Assembly: GCA_964431655.1 (NCBI GenBank)
Contig: CAYSKJ010000001.1
Location: 47,273-111,272, forward strand
Length of the DNA: 64,000 nt
Source: CAYMEV01 sp964431655 [NCBI: uncultured bacterium]
GTDB taxonomy: Bacteria > CAYMEV01
Reading direction: 5' to 3'
The stretch's first letter is position 1; every line of letters begins with the position of its first letter. Below, one piece after another: positions 41,352 through 51,529 of this stretch. The notes under the pieces were generated by a model. That model ran no database searches. It was given only the letters and a program-made list of their open reading frames with translations, and was not told the DNA's origin. The position numbers and the translations under genes are program-made.

Positions 41352-43661
41352 TTAATGGCTGTTTCCTTTCAAAAGGGTATCTACAAAACTTTCGGGTTCA
41401 AAGGGCATAAGATCATAGGCCTTTTCACCCACGCCTATGTATTTTATGGGAAGATCAAGCTCTTCCGATATGGCAGCAATTATGCCTCCCCTGGCGGTTC
41501 CGTCAAGCTTGGTAAGTACAATCCCGTTAATATCTACTATCTGCTTGAACTGCTTTGCCTGAGAGATTGCATTCTGGCCATTGGTAGCATCCAGCACCAG
41601 TATTGTTGAATGGGGAGCTCCGGGGAGCTGTTTGCTGACTGTCCTCTTTATCTTTTCAAGTTCCTGCATAAGATTGGTTTTGGTATGAAGCCTGCCAGCC
41701 GTGTCTATTATAAGGACATCATGGTTTTTAGCCTTAATGGAATTTACAGCATCAAATGCCACAGCAGACGGGTCTGCCCCCTCCTTGTGGGAGACCATGG
41801 GGACATTAAGCCTTTGAGCCCATATTTCCAGCTGCTGTATGGCTGCTGCACGAAAAGTGTCGCATGCTGCAATCATAATGGTTTTGCCTTCCTTCTGGAA
41901 CTGCAGGGCGAGCTTTGCAATGGTGGTTGTTTTACCTACTCCGTTTACCCCGACAACCATTATTACATAAGGCTTAGGGGACGAGGCATCAATGGGGCCG
42001 GTTCCTGGTCTCGACAGGACATTTACCAGATGCTGTCTGATATAGGAAATGAGAAGGGACGGTTCCTTTTTTTCTCTGGGGCTGAGGTCCTTTTCAATGT
42101 TTGTGATTATTCTGGATGTTACACCTACCCCTATATCGCTCAAGATCAGCAGCTCCTCGAGCTCTTCGGCCATATCCTCATCCATCATGCCCCTGGCTCT
42201 GTTTAAAAAGGCATTTAAGCGGCCGTAAAACTGGTCCTGGGTCTTGGAAAGACCCTCTCTCAGGCGGTTGATAAGTTTTTTTCGGGAGAGGGTGTCCTCC
42301 AGAAATTCCTTGACTTTAAGCTCCTGAGAGCTGAGTTCCCCTGATTTTTCCTGCTTTTTGTAATCCCTGGATATGCTTTTCATGAGTTCAACTGATTCAG
42401 TATACAGGGAGGTGTCTTTGAATTTATTTTCTATTTCTGAAAGAAAATCAACAGCTTCAGCATAGTTCCCGTTTCCGGCAAGAAGCTTTGCAAACAGGAG
42501 AAGGTGCTTTGGTGCAAAATGGGACCTGTCGGTCCTGGATATATCATCAAAAATTTTTAGTGACTGATTGTTTCTCTGCTGATGGTAATATAGCTCAGCA
42601 AGGATCAGCCTGGCATGTGTCCCCAGTGCATGACCTGATTCAGGATTCCTTGATGCTTCTTTCATGCCTCGTTCAATTTTTTTAGATACCGGGTCTTCAA
42701 TTTCCAGAACCTTTCCGTTGTCGGACAGTTCTCTGATAAGCCCGGCGGCCGCTTTTATGCTGTTTTCATCAAAAAAAGGCTGATCCAGGATAGATGAGAG
42801 GTATTGAATGCTCAGCTCCTGATTTTTCATCCGGCTGTATATAAGCCCCAGCTGTAGAAGAAAGGGGTTTTTATTCTTATCAGGGACAGCATCCAGGGAT
42901 TCTTTCAGTATATCCGCGGCTTTCCTGTAATTTTCCTGTTCTGAGAATATTCTGGCAAAAGCAAGGATATCCTCCGGCACGATATCTTTACGGGAGTATT
43001 TTTTATGCAGACTGTTTTTAAGTTCTTTTAAGATGGCATGAACCTTAAGAGATAATTCGGCATTCTCGGTATATTTCAAAAGAGAGCAGACAGTCTCCAA
43101 AGCACTGATATTGTCACCGGTATTTACAAAGTACTTTCCCTTTAAAAATCTGTATGCAGGGTCACTTCGGTCAAGTTCACTTATTTGACCCATTTCCACC
43201 ATATCCATTAGCATGGAAAAGGCTTCCGGGTTGTCATGCCTGATGAAAAAATCAAGGCCTTTCATTGCAATATCTTTGGTTCTGAAGGATTTAATATTTT
43301 TTATCGCTGAAACGGCATAATCGGCCAGGATTCTTGAATCACCGCCGGAAAGAAAGGACGGTTCTATAAGATCAAAGCCGGAAAAAAGCTCGCCTGCAAT
43401 TTCCGCATTATCCTTTACCTGATCCAGGCGGGGAAGGATAAAGGCCAGAGAATCGGCAATCCTTCCAGTCCTTGCAAGAGATGTATACTTAGGCTGTATA
43501 AGCAGATCCTGCTCGAAACCCGGTGTCTTTTCCAGTTCCCTGATAACCTTAAGGCACAGCTTAGGGTCTTTTAAAGCAAGGGTTCTTAGTTCATCCCCGG
43601 GGTGTACTGAATTAAGTATTTCCCTGGTTAGTGCATGAGATTTTGATTTAATAAAGAGCAT
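41352..43661 (-). CDS. ftsY: SRP receptor FtsY with long helical-repeat N-terminus, copy 2
   Basis: Same sequence as at 16791; 769 residues. GTPase motifs at K577 (G1) and TKLD 717-720 (G4). Here the gene sits in its complete context: five overlapping or near-overlapping genes run from the Ser/Thr kinase to ftsY. The helical-repeat region could replace the acidic A domain in membrane or translocon contact, or bind the TPR lipoprotein or a signalling partner; this is inference. Confidence 0.92.
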   Translation of the reverse strand: MLFIKSKSHALTREILNSVHPGDELRTLALKDPKLCLKVIRELEKTPGFEQDLLIQPKYTSLARTGRIADSLAFILPRLDQVKDNAEIAGELFSGFDLIEPSFLSGGDSRILADYAVSAIKNIKSFRTKDIAMKGLDFFIRHDNPEAFSMLMDMVEMGQISELDRSDPAYRFLKGKYFVNTGDNISALETVCSLLKYTENAELSLKVHAILKELKNSLHKKYSRKDIVPEDILAFARIFSEQENYRKAADILKESLDAVPDKNKNPFLLQLGLIYSRMKNQELSIQYLSSILDQPFFDENSIKAAAGLIRELSDNGKVLEIEDPVSKKIERGMKEASRNPESGHALGTHARLILAELYYHQQRNNQSLKIFDDISRTDRSHFAPKHLLLFAKLLAGNGNYAEAVDFLSEIENKFKDTSLYTESVELMKSISRDYKKQEKSGELSSQELKVKEFLEDTLSRKKLINRLREGLSKTQDQFYGRLNAFLNRARGMMDEDMAEELEELLILSDIGVGVTSRIITNIEKDLSPREKKEPSLLISYIRQHLVNVLSRPGTGPIDASSPKPYVIMVVGVNGVGKTTTIAKLALQFQKEGKTIMIAACDTFRAAAIQQLEIWAQRLNVPMVSHKEGADPSAVAFDAVNSIKAKNHDVLIIDTAGRLHTKTNLMQELEKIKRTVSKQLPGAPHSTILVLDATNGQNAISQAKQFKQIVDINGIVLTKLDGTARGGIIAAISEELDLPIKYIGVGEKAYDLMPFEPESFVDTLLKGNSH

Positions 43662-43677
43662 TTTGTACTTAAACCTG

Positions 43678-44466
43678 CTATTCTACCAGGGTTTCAATAC
43701 CTTCAAGATTTATCAGCCTCTGCCTTATGGCTCTTGCAAGGTCTTCAGGGCAATCAGGGCTGTTCAGGGCTTTTTTATAATTCTCAACGGCAGCAGGCCT
43801 GTTGTTTTTCAGTTCATAGACCTGGGCGATATTATATATAAACTGAGGGATGTCCGGCTGAATTGCAAGAGCCCTCTGAAAAATGTCAAGGCTGTCATTG
43901 TACCTTTTGGTATCCTTGTAAAGAAGCCCAAGCTGAAGGTAGCTGTATAGAAAGTCGGGAGCTATTTCCACAGATTTCTGGAGTTCCGATATGGCCAGGT
44001 CCTTTTTGTTCTCCTTTATGAAAATCAGGGCAAGATTATAGTGAGCAAGCTCAGGAGTCGGGTAGGCTTTATTTTTTAATACTTCAACAAAATGGCTTTT
44101 AGCCTTATCATACTGGCCTGTCTCGGCATAGAGGACACCCAGGTTGTTGTGGGTATCAAAGAATCCAGGCTCAAGCTTCAGGGCATCCCTGAAATAATCT
44201 TCAGCGCTCTTAAAATCCTTGAGGCCTTTATAGGCAAGCCCTATGGCGTTTACGAGGACAGGGTCGTTTTTAATCCCCTGGTATGCCTGTTTCAGCTCCT
44301 TCAGGGCCTGTCCAAAATCACCGTTGTCAAGAAACCTCATGCCTATCCTCATATGTGCCTGGGCAGTCTGCATGTCGGAAACCTTTTTTTCAGTCCTCCG
44401 GGCAGAGGAACATCCTGTCAGAATTATAAAAATTGCCACCAGGGCAATAAGGCTAATTTTCTTCAT
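43678..44466 (-). CDS. TPR-repeat lipoprotein, copy 2
   Basis: Same sequence as at 19117; 262 residues, lipobox Cys19, about six TPR units. Residue 20 after the lipidated Cys is Ser, not Asp, so outer-membrane sorting is plausible under the E. coli rule. It lies between HD-GYP and ftsY in one operon. Confidence 0.88.
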   Translation of the reverse strand: MKKISLIALVAIFIILTGCSSARRTEKKVSDMQTAQAHMRIGMRFLDNGDFGQALKELKQAYQGIKNDPVLVNAIGLAYKGLKDFKSAEDYFRDALKLEPGFFDTHNNLGVLYAETGQYDKAKSHFVEVLKNKAYPTPELAHYNLALIFIKENKKDLAISELQKSVEIAPDFLYSYLQLGLLYKDTKRYNDSLDIFQRALAIQPDIPQFIYNIAQVYELKNNRPAAVENYKKALNSPDCPEDLARAIRQRLINLEGIETLVE

Positions 44467-46135
44467 GGAAATTTCTCCTTATAGATTCATAATATGCGTT
44501 TTCAAAAGCTATAACAATCTTAGGGTCATATTTTGTACCCGACCATTCAATGACTTTTGCCAGGACATCATCAGGATCCCACCTGTTCTGGTAGGGACGG
44601 TCTGTGGTCATGGCGTCAAAGGTGTCGGCAATGGCAATTATACGGGCCTCAAGGGGTATAAGTTCTCCTCTGATTTTATCGGGATAACCCGAGCCGTCCC
44701 ATTTTTCGTGATGGTGCTTCATTCCGGGAATTATATCATGCAGTTTTGTTATGCTGCCCATGATATTTGCCCCGTAAATCGGGTGTTTCTGCATTTCCCT
44801 GTATTCTTCGTCATCAAGTATGCCGGGTTTCTGGAGTATGCTGTCAACTATGCCTATCTTGCCTACATCATGAAGAAGTGCAGCTATCTTTACCTTTTTG
44901 ATTATATTGGGGGGCAGGCCCAGTGAAAAGGCTATGGCAACACTGTACCTTGTAACCCTTTCGGAATGGCCCTTTGTATAGGGGTCTTTGGCATCAATGG
45001 AAGATGCCAGGGCCTGTATGCTCTGAAAGAAAAGCTCCTCATTATCCTTTGCTGCTTTCTCCAGCTGAACGATATACTCCTTGATCTTCCTGGTCATAAG
45101 GTTGAAGGTATTGGCAAGACTGCCAATCTCATTCTTTGATTTTATATTAATCATCTGCGAATACTCGCCGTCAGCTATGGACCTTGATTTCTGTTCAAAG
45201 AGCATTATAGGGTTGGAGAGCCTTTTGGCCAGGATATAGCTTACCATGGCAACAGCAACCATTGTAGTCAGAAGGATGGTAAGGGATACATAAATTATCT
45301 CCGAAATCTGTATCCTGCTTTCCTCTTCGAGCCTTCTGACATAGAAGAGGGCTGTTTTTATCGGTGACTGGGATATAATCCCCCAGTTCAGATTGAACAT
45401 GCTGACATTTGCAAAGGCTCCGAATATATTCTCCCTGTTCTGGTCATGGTATGTGATGGAGCCGGATCCCATTCCCAGGAGAGCAGTCTCCACAACCTCC
45501 TGGTTACCCATGTACTGCCTGTCTATCATAATATCCCTGTTGCTGTGATAGACAGCAAATCCATTCTGATCAACCACAAAGACTGTGCTTTGCCTGTAGT
45601 CCTGGCTGAATATCTCCTCAAAAGGCGTATATAGATTGGAACACATCTTCAGAATGACCTCATTCTTATCTTTCATGTCTGCAAGAGTGTAAAAGCAGAA
45701 ATAGGAGAATATTTCATTATTGGATTCATACAGATCCAGATGTTCAATGTATATTCCATACCTGCTGATGTTTGCCGTGAGTTCAGGGTCTGAACCGGAT
45801 TCAATCACGGAGAATACGCTCTGGGCACCGCTGTTGATATTTTCCAGGGCTTCATCAAGCTCTGAATAGTTAAGGGCTTTTATGATACTGCCGGCACTGC
45901 TGAGTGTATTGATATATCCGGAAAAAAGGATATTAATCTCCTTGGCCAGGGATTTTACCCTGGATACTTCAGTCTCCTGCAGGTTGGCTATTAGAGTATC
46001 CTGGTATTTGTAAATCATGTCCTTGGTAATCTTCTGAGTACTTTTCAAATTAAAAAAGGTAGCAGCAATTAAGGGAATAATGGATATCAGCAGGGTTGAG
46101 ACAAGTATCTCGGTCAGTATGGTTCTAATCTTCAT
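44453..46135 (-). CDS. HD-GYP phosphodiesterase with periplasmic sensor and HAMP, copy 2
   Basis: Same sequence as at 19892; 560 residues, HD 422-423, GYP 483-485. In this copy it is directly downstream of the intact cyclase, overlapping it by 11 bases. HD-GYP domains usually degrade cyclic di-GMP, some cyclic GMP-AMP. Whether it also acts on the cyclase product is unknown. No GGDEF diguanylate cyclase is encoded in the window. Confidence 0.92.
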   Translation of the reverse strand: MKIRTILTEILVSTLLISIIPLIAATFFNLKSTQKITKDMIYKYQDTLIANLQETEVSRVKSLAKEINILFSGYINTLSSAGSIIKALNYSELDEALENINSGAQSVFSVIESGSDPELTANISRYGIYIEHLDLYESNNEIFSYFCFYTLADMKDKNEVILKMCSNLYTPFEEIFSQDYRQSTVFVVDQNGFAVYHSNRDIMIDRQYMGNQEVVETALLGMGSGSITYHDQNRENIFGAFANVSMFNLNWGIISQSPIKTALFYVRRLEEESRIQISEIIYVSLTILLTTMVAVAMVSYILAKRLSNPIMLFEQKSRSIADGEYSQMINIKSKNEIGSLANTFNLMTRKIKEYIVQLEKAAKDNEELFFQSIQALASSIDAKDPYTKGHSERVTRYSVAIAFSLGLPPNIIKKVKIAALLHDVGKIGIVDSILQKPGILDDEEYREMQKHPIYGANIMGSITKLHDIIPGMKHHHEKWDGSGYPDKIRGELIPLEARIIAIADTFDAMTTDRPYQNRWDPDDVLAKVIEWSGTKYDPKIVIAFENAYYESIRRNFHEEN

Positions 46136-47870
46136 TGCCTGGCCTGCTGTCAGGACCGGTATTCATGGGAGGCAGTTCTGTTAAGGTTTCACCGGTCAGT
46201 TCATAAGCCAGGACCTTCTGGGTTTTTCCTTTAAGGAGAAGTTCTCCCAGGGGTCTGGCACAGAAATAACTTTTTGTGTTTATATAGGTCTCCTCACCTA
46301 TGGTAACATACTGGGGCCTTGATACCGATTCCAGTCTTTTTGCCACGTTTACCGCGTCTCCCAGCGCAGTATATTCCATTCGTATATCTGAGCCCAGGTT
46401 ACCTGCCACCACCTTGCCGGTGTTTATGCCTACCCTTATCGAAAACCGCTGGTCATGAGGAAGATCACTATTCAATCTTTCCACCTCCCGGATCATTTCT
46501 ATGCCGCACTTCACTGCTTTTAACGGATTGAACTGGTCGTAATGGGGCGCACCGAATAAGGCCATAATGCCGTCGCCCATGAACTTATCCACAATGCCGC
46601 CATTATCAAAGATGACCTTGGTCATGGAATTAAGGTATTTATTGAGGAATACAGCAACCTGAGGCGGAGGAAGCATTTCGGAAAGCCTGCTGAAATCCTT
46701 TACATCGCAAAAAAGGACTGAAAGGGTCGTTTTCTGCAGGTCTAAGGTATTTCTTTCCTTACCTATATTGCTTACAATTACCTCTACGATATCAGGGCTG
46801 AAGTACCTCTGAAGATTATTCCTGATATTTCTTTCTGCTATTATATTGTCCATAAGCCTGACTTTATGAACAGCCAGGGCAATATTGTTGGCTATGGTAA
46901 TAAGAAGGGACATATCATCCTTGCTGAATATATTTTCACTTATAAGGCTGTCGAGGTAGATGACTCCTATCACCTGGTCTTCCAGCCATAAGGGAACGCA
47001 GAGAACACTCCGGATGCCGTACATATGTATGGAATCGCCGGCTTTGAACCTTGGATCGAGCACGGCATTACTGGTGATAATACCCACCCTTTCATTGAAT
47101 ACCTTGTTCAGGATGGTTGTGCTGATCTTTATATTGTTGTCAAACCTGTTATCTTTGCTCTTTGTGGCCTTTATTTTCAGTTTTTTTGCGTTTTCGTCGT
47201 AAAGAAGGATAAAACCTCTGTCGGATGAGAATACATCAAAAAGCAGAGCCATGATATTTTCAAGCAGTGATTCAAGCTTAAAGGTCTTATTGACCAGCTC
47301 AGAAATCCTGTTCAGCATGAGGATTACTTTCTGAAGCCTGCTTATGGTAAGCAGGCCTTCTTCCTTGAGTTTTTGCTCTTCAGCAGGGGTTTCAGGGAGA
47401 AGATCTTCCTTTTTGCCAGTTATTACGGAAGTATCAATAATGTCATGCAGTGACTGGATAATTGTCCCTGAATTGTTGAACAGGGAATCAGGTTCTTCTT
47501 CCTGGGTGATTACCACATTCTGCCTGTTTTTGTCAATCTTTTCAACAGTGAGTACGCTGGAGCCTATCCTGATTACATCCTTGTCAAACAGCTCTTTCTG
47601 CTGGATGAAAATATTATTGACTATGGTTCCGTTCTTGCTCTCCAGGTCTTTTGCATAGAGCCTGCCTTCGGTGACTGAAAGGAGGAGGTGTTTCCTGGAG
47701 ATGCCCTTGTCATTAAGAGTAATCTCATTTTCAACCGATCTTCCTATATAGCTGATCTCTTTGCTTAAGGGGAAAACCTCTGTGCTTCCATCCTTGTATT
47801 CAGCTATTATTTCCCAGGATATACCGGTACTGCTCTTTCTTTCAGTATTCATAGATGTATATGTATCCAT
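46125..47870 (-). CDS. FHA-GAF-class III nucleotide cyclase (intact)
   Basis: 581 residues: an FHA domain (about 37-105, with IGRS, SRKH and KNGT phosphothreonine-binding motifs), a linker, a GAF domain (about 195-345) and a class III cyclase domain (about 375-560). Metal-binding aspartates are D389 and D433; the DKFMGD Lys and the LGDAVN Asp favour ATP, so cyclic AMP is the likely product. FHA domains bind phosphothreonine, and the upstream overlapping gene encodes a Ser/Thr kinase, so the kinase probably phosphorylates the partner or the cyclase itself. Residues 1-195 lie in unique DNA right of 47284. Confidence 0.93.
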   Translation of the reverse strand: MDTYTSMNTERKSSTGISWEIIAEYKDGSTEVFPLSKEISYIGRSVENEITLNDKGISRKHLLLSVTEGRLYAKDLESKNGTIVNNIFIQQKELFDKDVIRIGSSVLTVEKIDKNRQNVVITQEEEPDSLFNNSGTIIQSLHDIIDTSVITGKKEDLLPETPAEEQKLKEEGLLTISRLQKVILMLNRISELVNKTFKLESLLENIMALLFDVFSSDRGFILLYDENAKKLKIKATKSKDNRFDNNIKISTTILNKVFNERVGIITSNAVLDPRFKAGDSIHMYGIRSVLCVPLWLEDQVIGVIYLDSLISENIFSKDDMSLLITIANNIALAVHKVRLMDNIIAERNIRNNLQRYFSPDIVEVIVSNIGKERNTLDLQKTTLSVLFCDVKDFSRLSEMLPPPQVAVFLNKYLNSMTKVIFDNGGIVDKFMGDGIMALFGAPHYDQFNPLKAVKCGIEMIREVERLNSDLPHDQRFSIRVGINTGKVVAGNLGSDIRMEYTALGDAVNVAKRLESVSRPQYVTIGEETYINTKSYFCARPLGELLLKGKTQKVLAYELTGETLTELPPMNTGPDSRPGNED

Positions 47871-50223
47871 TGCTGTTGTCAGAGATAAAGAGCCTGTTGC
47901 CTATTATTTCCATATAATAGGGGCTCTTTATATCCGGGGGGCTGACAGTTCCAGCAAATTCACCTCCCGGGGTCATGGCTATCAGATAGCCCTTATCCAT
48001 GTCGGCAACCAGGAGGATATCCCTGTAAACAGCAATGCCTACAGGGTTATCAGTGATATCGGATGGGAGCTTGAAACTGCCGGCTTCTGACAGGTTCTGC
48101 CGGAATTTATGGATTTTTTCACTGCCGTTGTCCACAACATACAATATACCCTGGCTGTATGCTATACCCATGGGTTTTTCCAGCCTGCTCCTGCTTTTGC
48201 TCTGCAGTTCGCCCCTGGTGGTGTATTTATATACATGGCCGGTATCATAATCCGTGATGAAAAAAGATTCTTCTCCCGGGGAGTTCACAATAAAGAAGGG
48301 TTTTTTATGGGCATTATCTATATAATTCAATAAATTTCCCATTTTGTCAAAGAACTTGATTGTGCTGTTATTTGTATCCGACACAATAAATACATCTATA
48401 ACCCCTCTTTTGTTCGCTTTGATGTCGGAGGGGGTGTCGAGCCTTTCACTGTTGAAAACCTTGAAGGAAGAGGGGCTGGCAATATCGGTTATAATAACAG
48501 GATCGCCCCTTCCCAGCGGATCTTCCGTAATATAAAGGCTGTTGCCTACCAGTGTAAATCCCCTGGGTCTCCTGAATGTATCATCGTTTTTCTTTACAGT
48601 GTCATACAGGCGTATATTCCTTTTCAGGTAATTAAACGAAGAATTTGATTCGGTCATGGGATAGGGATCAGGCTTAGAAGGGATTTCAGGGTCTGACAGG
48701 GGTTCTTTTATGTCTGGGTCAGAGCTGGCATGGATGTTCTCAGCATGCTGGGTTCCAACGGGTATAATGCTCGCGGTGTCTTCGGAGGGTATTATCAGAT
48801 CTTTCTCGGGTACCCCCGAATCTGCAGGTATAGTTTCATCAACTGCCTGAGGTGCGGGATCCTGAGCTGCCGTTATCTTTTCTTTATCAGCAGTCTGCAG
48901 GCTTTCATCCTCCACGGGGTATTCTTCATCAATAATGGAAATGACATCATCCCCAGTCAGGCTGTCTCCCAAATCTTCAGATTCTTCTGATAAATCGGCT
49001 GTTATCTCTTTTTCCTGCAAATCTCTCTTAAAGATGCCTGTCCCGGTATATAAGAAGTACACCACTGTGGAAAACAAAGCAATATTGGCAAGCAGGAGGA
49101 GGGCTATGGCAGCCCAGAAAAGCTTTGATCTGCCCTTTTTTATGCCTGATTCCGGCTTTGGTCCGGGAAGTGCCGTTCCCGTTTTTTCCTGAATTCGCAT
49201 GGTCCCTGAACCTGTAGAGTCCTGTGAATGAAGCGACTGGGTCTGTGCTTCCGGGATGGTTTCCACGGATGCAGGTACATTTTCTGCATCAATTTCCGTT
49301 CTTGATGTATGGGAGCCTGTGCTGTATTCTTCATCTTTCCTTGACCCGGAATCCTTCATATAAACTGCCTGGGTCTCGGGTTCAGCCTCGCCGGGGGCGC
49401 TGAGCATTGCTGTTTTGATATCAGCGATGAATTCACTGGCAGACATATACCTCTTTGCCGGGTCCCTGTCCATGCATTTCATTATTGCACGGACAAGCCC
49501 CTCATTTTTAGAGAATATATTTGATTCAGGGAGGACAGGCTTTTCATTAAGTATCTTGTAGACTATGGAAGTTATATTGTTGCCCTTGAAGGCCTTTTCA
49601 CCGGTAAGAATCTCATAGGCGAGGGCCCCGAAGCTGAAAAGGTCGCTTTTATAGGTAATATCCTTTCCCAGAACCTGCTCCGGGCTCATATAGGAGGGAG
49701 TCCCGAGGCTTTTGCCGGTCTGGGTGTAATTGGTGCCTGATATCTTTGCTATGCCGAAGTCTGTTATTTTCACAACCTTTGATGATGTAAGGAGTATATT
49801 TGCAGGTTTTATATCTCTGTGTATTATTCCGTTCTTATGAGCGAAATCAAGGCCGTCGGCAATCTGCGAGAGGATGGTAAGGGATGTCTCGGGATTAATA
49901 ATGTCTGTTTTGCCGATTATCTCCTTGAGGTTCTTTCCTGATATGAATTCCATAATAATATAGAGATTATTGCTGATATTATCCTGGCCCAGATCATAAA
50001 TGGTTACAATATTCGGATGAGACAGCCTGCCGGCAGTCTGGGCCTCTCTTTTGAACCGGATGAGAAATTCGTCCTTTTCTTCTGCATCGCTGAAAAGGTC
50101 CATCCTCAAAGTCTTTACAGCCACAGTTCTTCCGATATTGGGGTCATAGCCCATGTAAACGATGCCCATTGCACCGCGGCCGATTTCCTTGTGAATCTCA
50201 TACCTGTCAATTTTTTCTATCAT
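47842..50223 (-). CDS. Membrane Ser/Thr protein kinase with extracytoplasmic NHL-like propeller
   Basis: 793 residues. Kinase domain (about 8-270) has GRGAMG (15-20), K37, HRDIKPAN (135-142, catalytic D137) and DFG (155-157), so it should be active. A low-complexity acidic linker follows, then one membrane helix (about 367-392), another acidic and Pro-rich stretch, and a C-terminal beta propeller (about 545-793) with NHL-like repeats (IADSSN-type patterns such as VVDNGSEKIHKF). This resembles PknD-type receptor kinases, where the propeller senses an outside ligand. It overlaps the cyclase gene by 29 bases and heads the operon. AGAGGA lies upstream of the ATG. Confidence 0.93.
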   Translation of the reverse strand: MIEKIDRYEIHKEIGRGAMGIVYMGYDPNIGRTVAVKTLRMDLFSDAEEKDEFLIRFKREAQTAGRLSHPNIVTIYDLGQDNISNNLYIIMEFISGKNLKEIIGKTDIINPETSLTILSQIADGLDFAHKNGIIHRDIKPANILLTSSKVVKITDFGIAKISGTNYTQTGKSLGTPSYMSPEQVLGKDITYKSDLFSFGALAYEILTGEKAFKGNNITSIVYKILNEKPVLPESNIFSKNEGLVRAIMKCMDRDPAKRYMSASEFIADIKTAMLSAPGEAEPETQAVYMKDSGSRKDEEYSTGSHTSRTEIDAENVPASVETIPEAQTQSLHSQDSTGSGTMRIQEKTGTALPGPKPESGIKKGRSKLFWAAIALLLLANIALFSTVVYFLYTGTGIFKRDLQEKEITADLSEESEDLGDSLTGDDVISIIDEEYPVEDESLQTADKEKITAAQDPAPQAVDETIPADSGVPEKDLIIPSEDTASIIPVGTQHAENIHASSDPDIKEPLSDPEIPSKPDPYPMTESNSSFNYLKRNIRLYDTVKKNDDTFRRPRGFTLVGNSLYITEDPLGRGDPVIITDIASPSSFKVFNSERLDTPSDIKANKRGVIDVFIVSDTNNSTIKFFDKMGNLLNYIDNAHKKPFFIVNSPGEESFFITDYDTGHVYKYTTRGELQSKSRSRLEKPMGIAYSQGILYVVDNGSEKIHKFRQNLSEAGSFKLPSDITDNPVGIAVYRDILLVADMDKGYLIAMTPGGEFAGTVSPPDIKSPYYMEIIGNRLFISDNSNGYIYIYEY

Positions 50224-50419
50224 ACAGGGTTCCTCTTGTTTAGTTCCTTATTATATATAATATGAAAGCATGATAAATTATTCTTATATTCTATTATACA
50301 CAGAAAGACATTAATATAAAGTTAATTTTTGAAAAAACACAATTATATAAAAGGTGTAAGGTTCTCATTTATAATCAGCCATAATCCGGATACTCACCAG
50401 GGGGCATTTCCGCAGGATT

Positions 50420-51529
50420 TCAGTAAAGAATGCTTATTACCCCGGCAAGCAGGGAAATGATTATCTGCCCGTAGAGAAAACGGATATAGAATTTTGCACG
50501 GTGAGATCGGGAAGGAAGTTTTTTAAGCAGTCTTGCAATAAAGAAAAAAAAGATATTCAGACCGGTAAGCAGAGAGAGGTACATAAGAAGCCTGTTCAGC
50601 CGGAATGCTTCCTTCAGGCCTGGCGGCGGGGCATTAAAAGATCTGTCCTCAGGTCCGAAGTAATAGCTGAAAGAATCCTGGGGCAACAAATCCAGGGATA
50701 TTGACAGCCTGTGCTGTTTATCAGCCGTATCAAATGCGGTTTTTGCCTCATAAATATAGAAGCATGGCCTGTATTCAAGGATGCTGTTGAGGGTATTGCT
50801 AATGTTTATATTATAGGCGGGGTTTAAGAAAAAATTCTCTGAAGTTATCTGCCCTGTGCCTTCAAAAGGGCTGAAACAGAATATGTAGGCAAAGGGGTAT
50901 TTTTTGGAGATGTCATAGCTCATATTATAATCCAGGCTGACAGTATTGCTGAATATGAAAACAGCTCCCTTCAGGCCTTTATCCCTTATCTGCCTTTCAA
51001 AAACCCCTATCCTTCTTAGAATTTCACCGCTTATATCGGGATTGGAATACCTTGAGGGGGTTATATTGCTTATATTATGCATAACAGCAGACTTATCAGG
51101 CGTAAAATCCAGGATATTCCGGCCTGTGCTGTTAATGCCGACAAAAGCAGCTATATCTTCATTGCTCAGGGAAGAGAGTATCCTCTCGGATATCCTTTTT
51201 GAAGCCGCAAGGGGTGTTCCCTTCATATCGCGCCCTTCATCGAAGATAAAAAGGCTGTAGAACCTGTGTTCCGGGTAGGTGGATTTGGCAAAAGACTTTA
51301 TTGATACCGGTGAATTATCCATCATAAAGCTGAAGGATTTCTCTTCAAGGGTATTGATATAACCATGGCTGCCTTTTACCGAAAGCTTCATCCTGATTTC
51401 CGGAAGCAAAGATACATCTATGTATTCCGGTTCAAGGCTGTAGGGAAAGCAGGGCATGCAGCCCACCAGCAGTATTAAAATCAATGCATAAAGTATTCTA
51501 TTAGACGCCGGGTGTTTCATCTTCCTCAA
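50420..51529 (-). CDS. VWA-like membrane protein, possible lipoprotein
   Basis: 369 residues, not firmly recognised. An N-terminal hydrophobic segment ends in LVGC (Cys24), a possible lipobox. The middle (about 90-220) has the strand-helix pattern of a von Willebrand A domain (YSLFIFDEGRDMKG and later GAVFIFSNT), but the DxSxS metal site reads DEGRD, so it is degenerate. Two hydrophobic helices lie near the C-terminus (about 312-335 and 348-368). It overlaps the upstream FHA gene by 29 bases and is last in the xer-led - strand run. The 196 bases to the kinase start (50224-50419) hold no gene. Confidence 0.65.
   Translation of the reverse strand: MRKMKHPASNRILYALILILLVGCMPCFPYSLEPEYIDVSLLPEIRMKLSVKGSHGYINTLEEKSFSFMMDNSPVSIKSFAKSTYPEHRFYSLFIFDEGRDMKGTPLAASKRISERILSSLSNEDIAAFVGINSTGRNILDFTPDKSAVMHNISNITPSRYSNPDISGEILRRIGVFERQIRDKGLKGAVFIFSNTVSLDYNMSYDISKKYPFAYIFCFSPFEGTGQITSENFFLNPAYNINISNTLNSILEYRPCFYIYEAKTAFDTADKQHRLSISLDLLPQDSFSYYFGPEDRSFNAPPPGLKEAFRLNRLLMYLSLLTGLNIFFFFIARLLKKLPSRSHRAKFYIRFLYGQIIISLLAGVISILY

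Larger units (their letters stand above)
22724..47284. repeat. Tandem repeat copy 2 (complete 24,561-bp unit)
   Basis: This is the complete repeat unit. It starts inside a MATE transporter gene and ends inside the FHA-GAF-cyclase gene. The offset between copies (24,561) equals the distance between the two boundaries, as expected for a simple head-to-tail duplication. No insertion sequence, integrase, tRNA or inverted repeat lies at the boundary. The unit holds housekeeping genes rather than mobile-element genes. Confidence 0.95.

Noticed and set aside
41610-42206. A 198-codon + strand open frame (also at 17049-17645).
   Set aside because: It is antisense to the ftsY GTPase domain, has no ribosome site and no recognisable protein features.
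22724-47284. The repeat unit as an integrated plasmid, prophage or circular mobile element.
   Set aside because: It carries ileS, lspA, lgt, lnt and ftsY and no replication, transfer, phage or transposase gene, and its ends lie inside two coding genes.
50224-50419. A small gene or RNA between the kinase and the VWA-like gene.
   Set aside because: The stretch is AT-rich with a TATAAT-like site on the - strand but no convincing -35, ribosome site, reading frame or stable fold.
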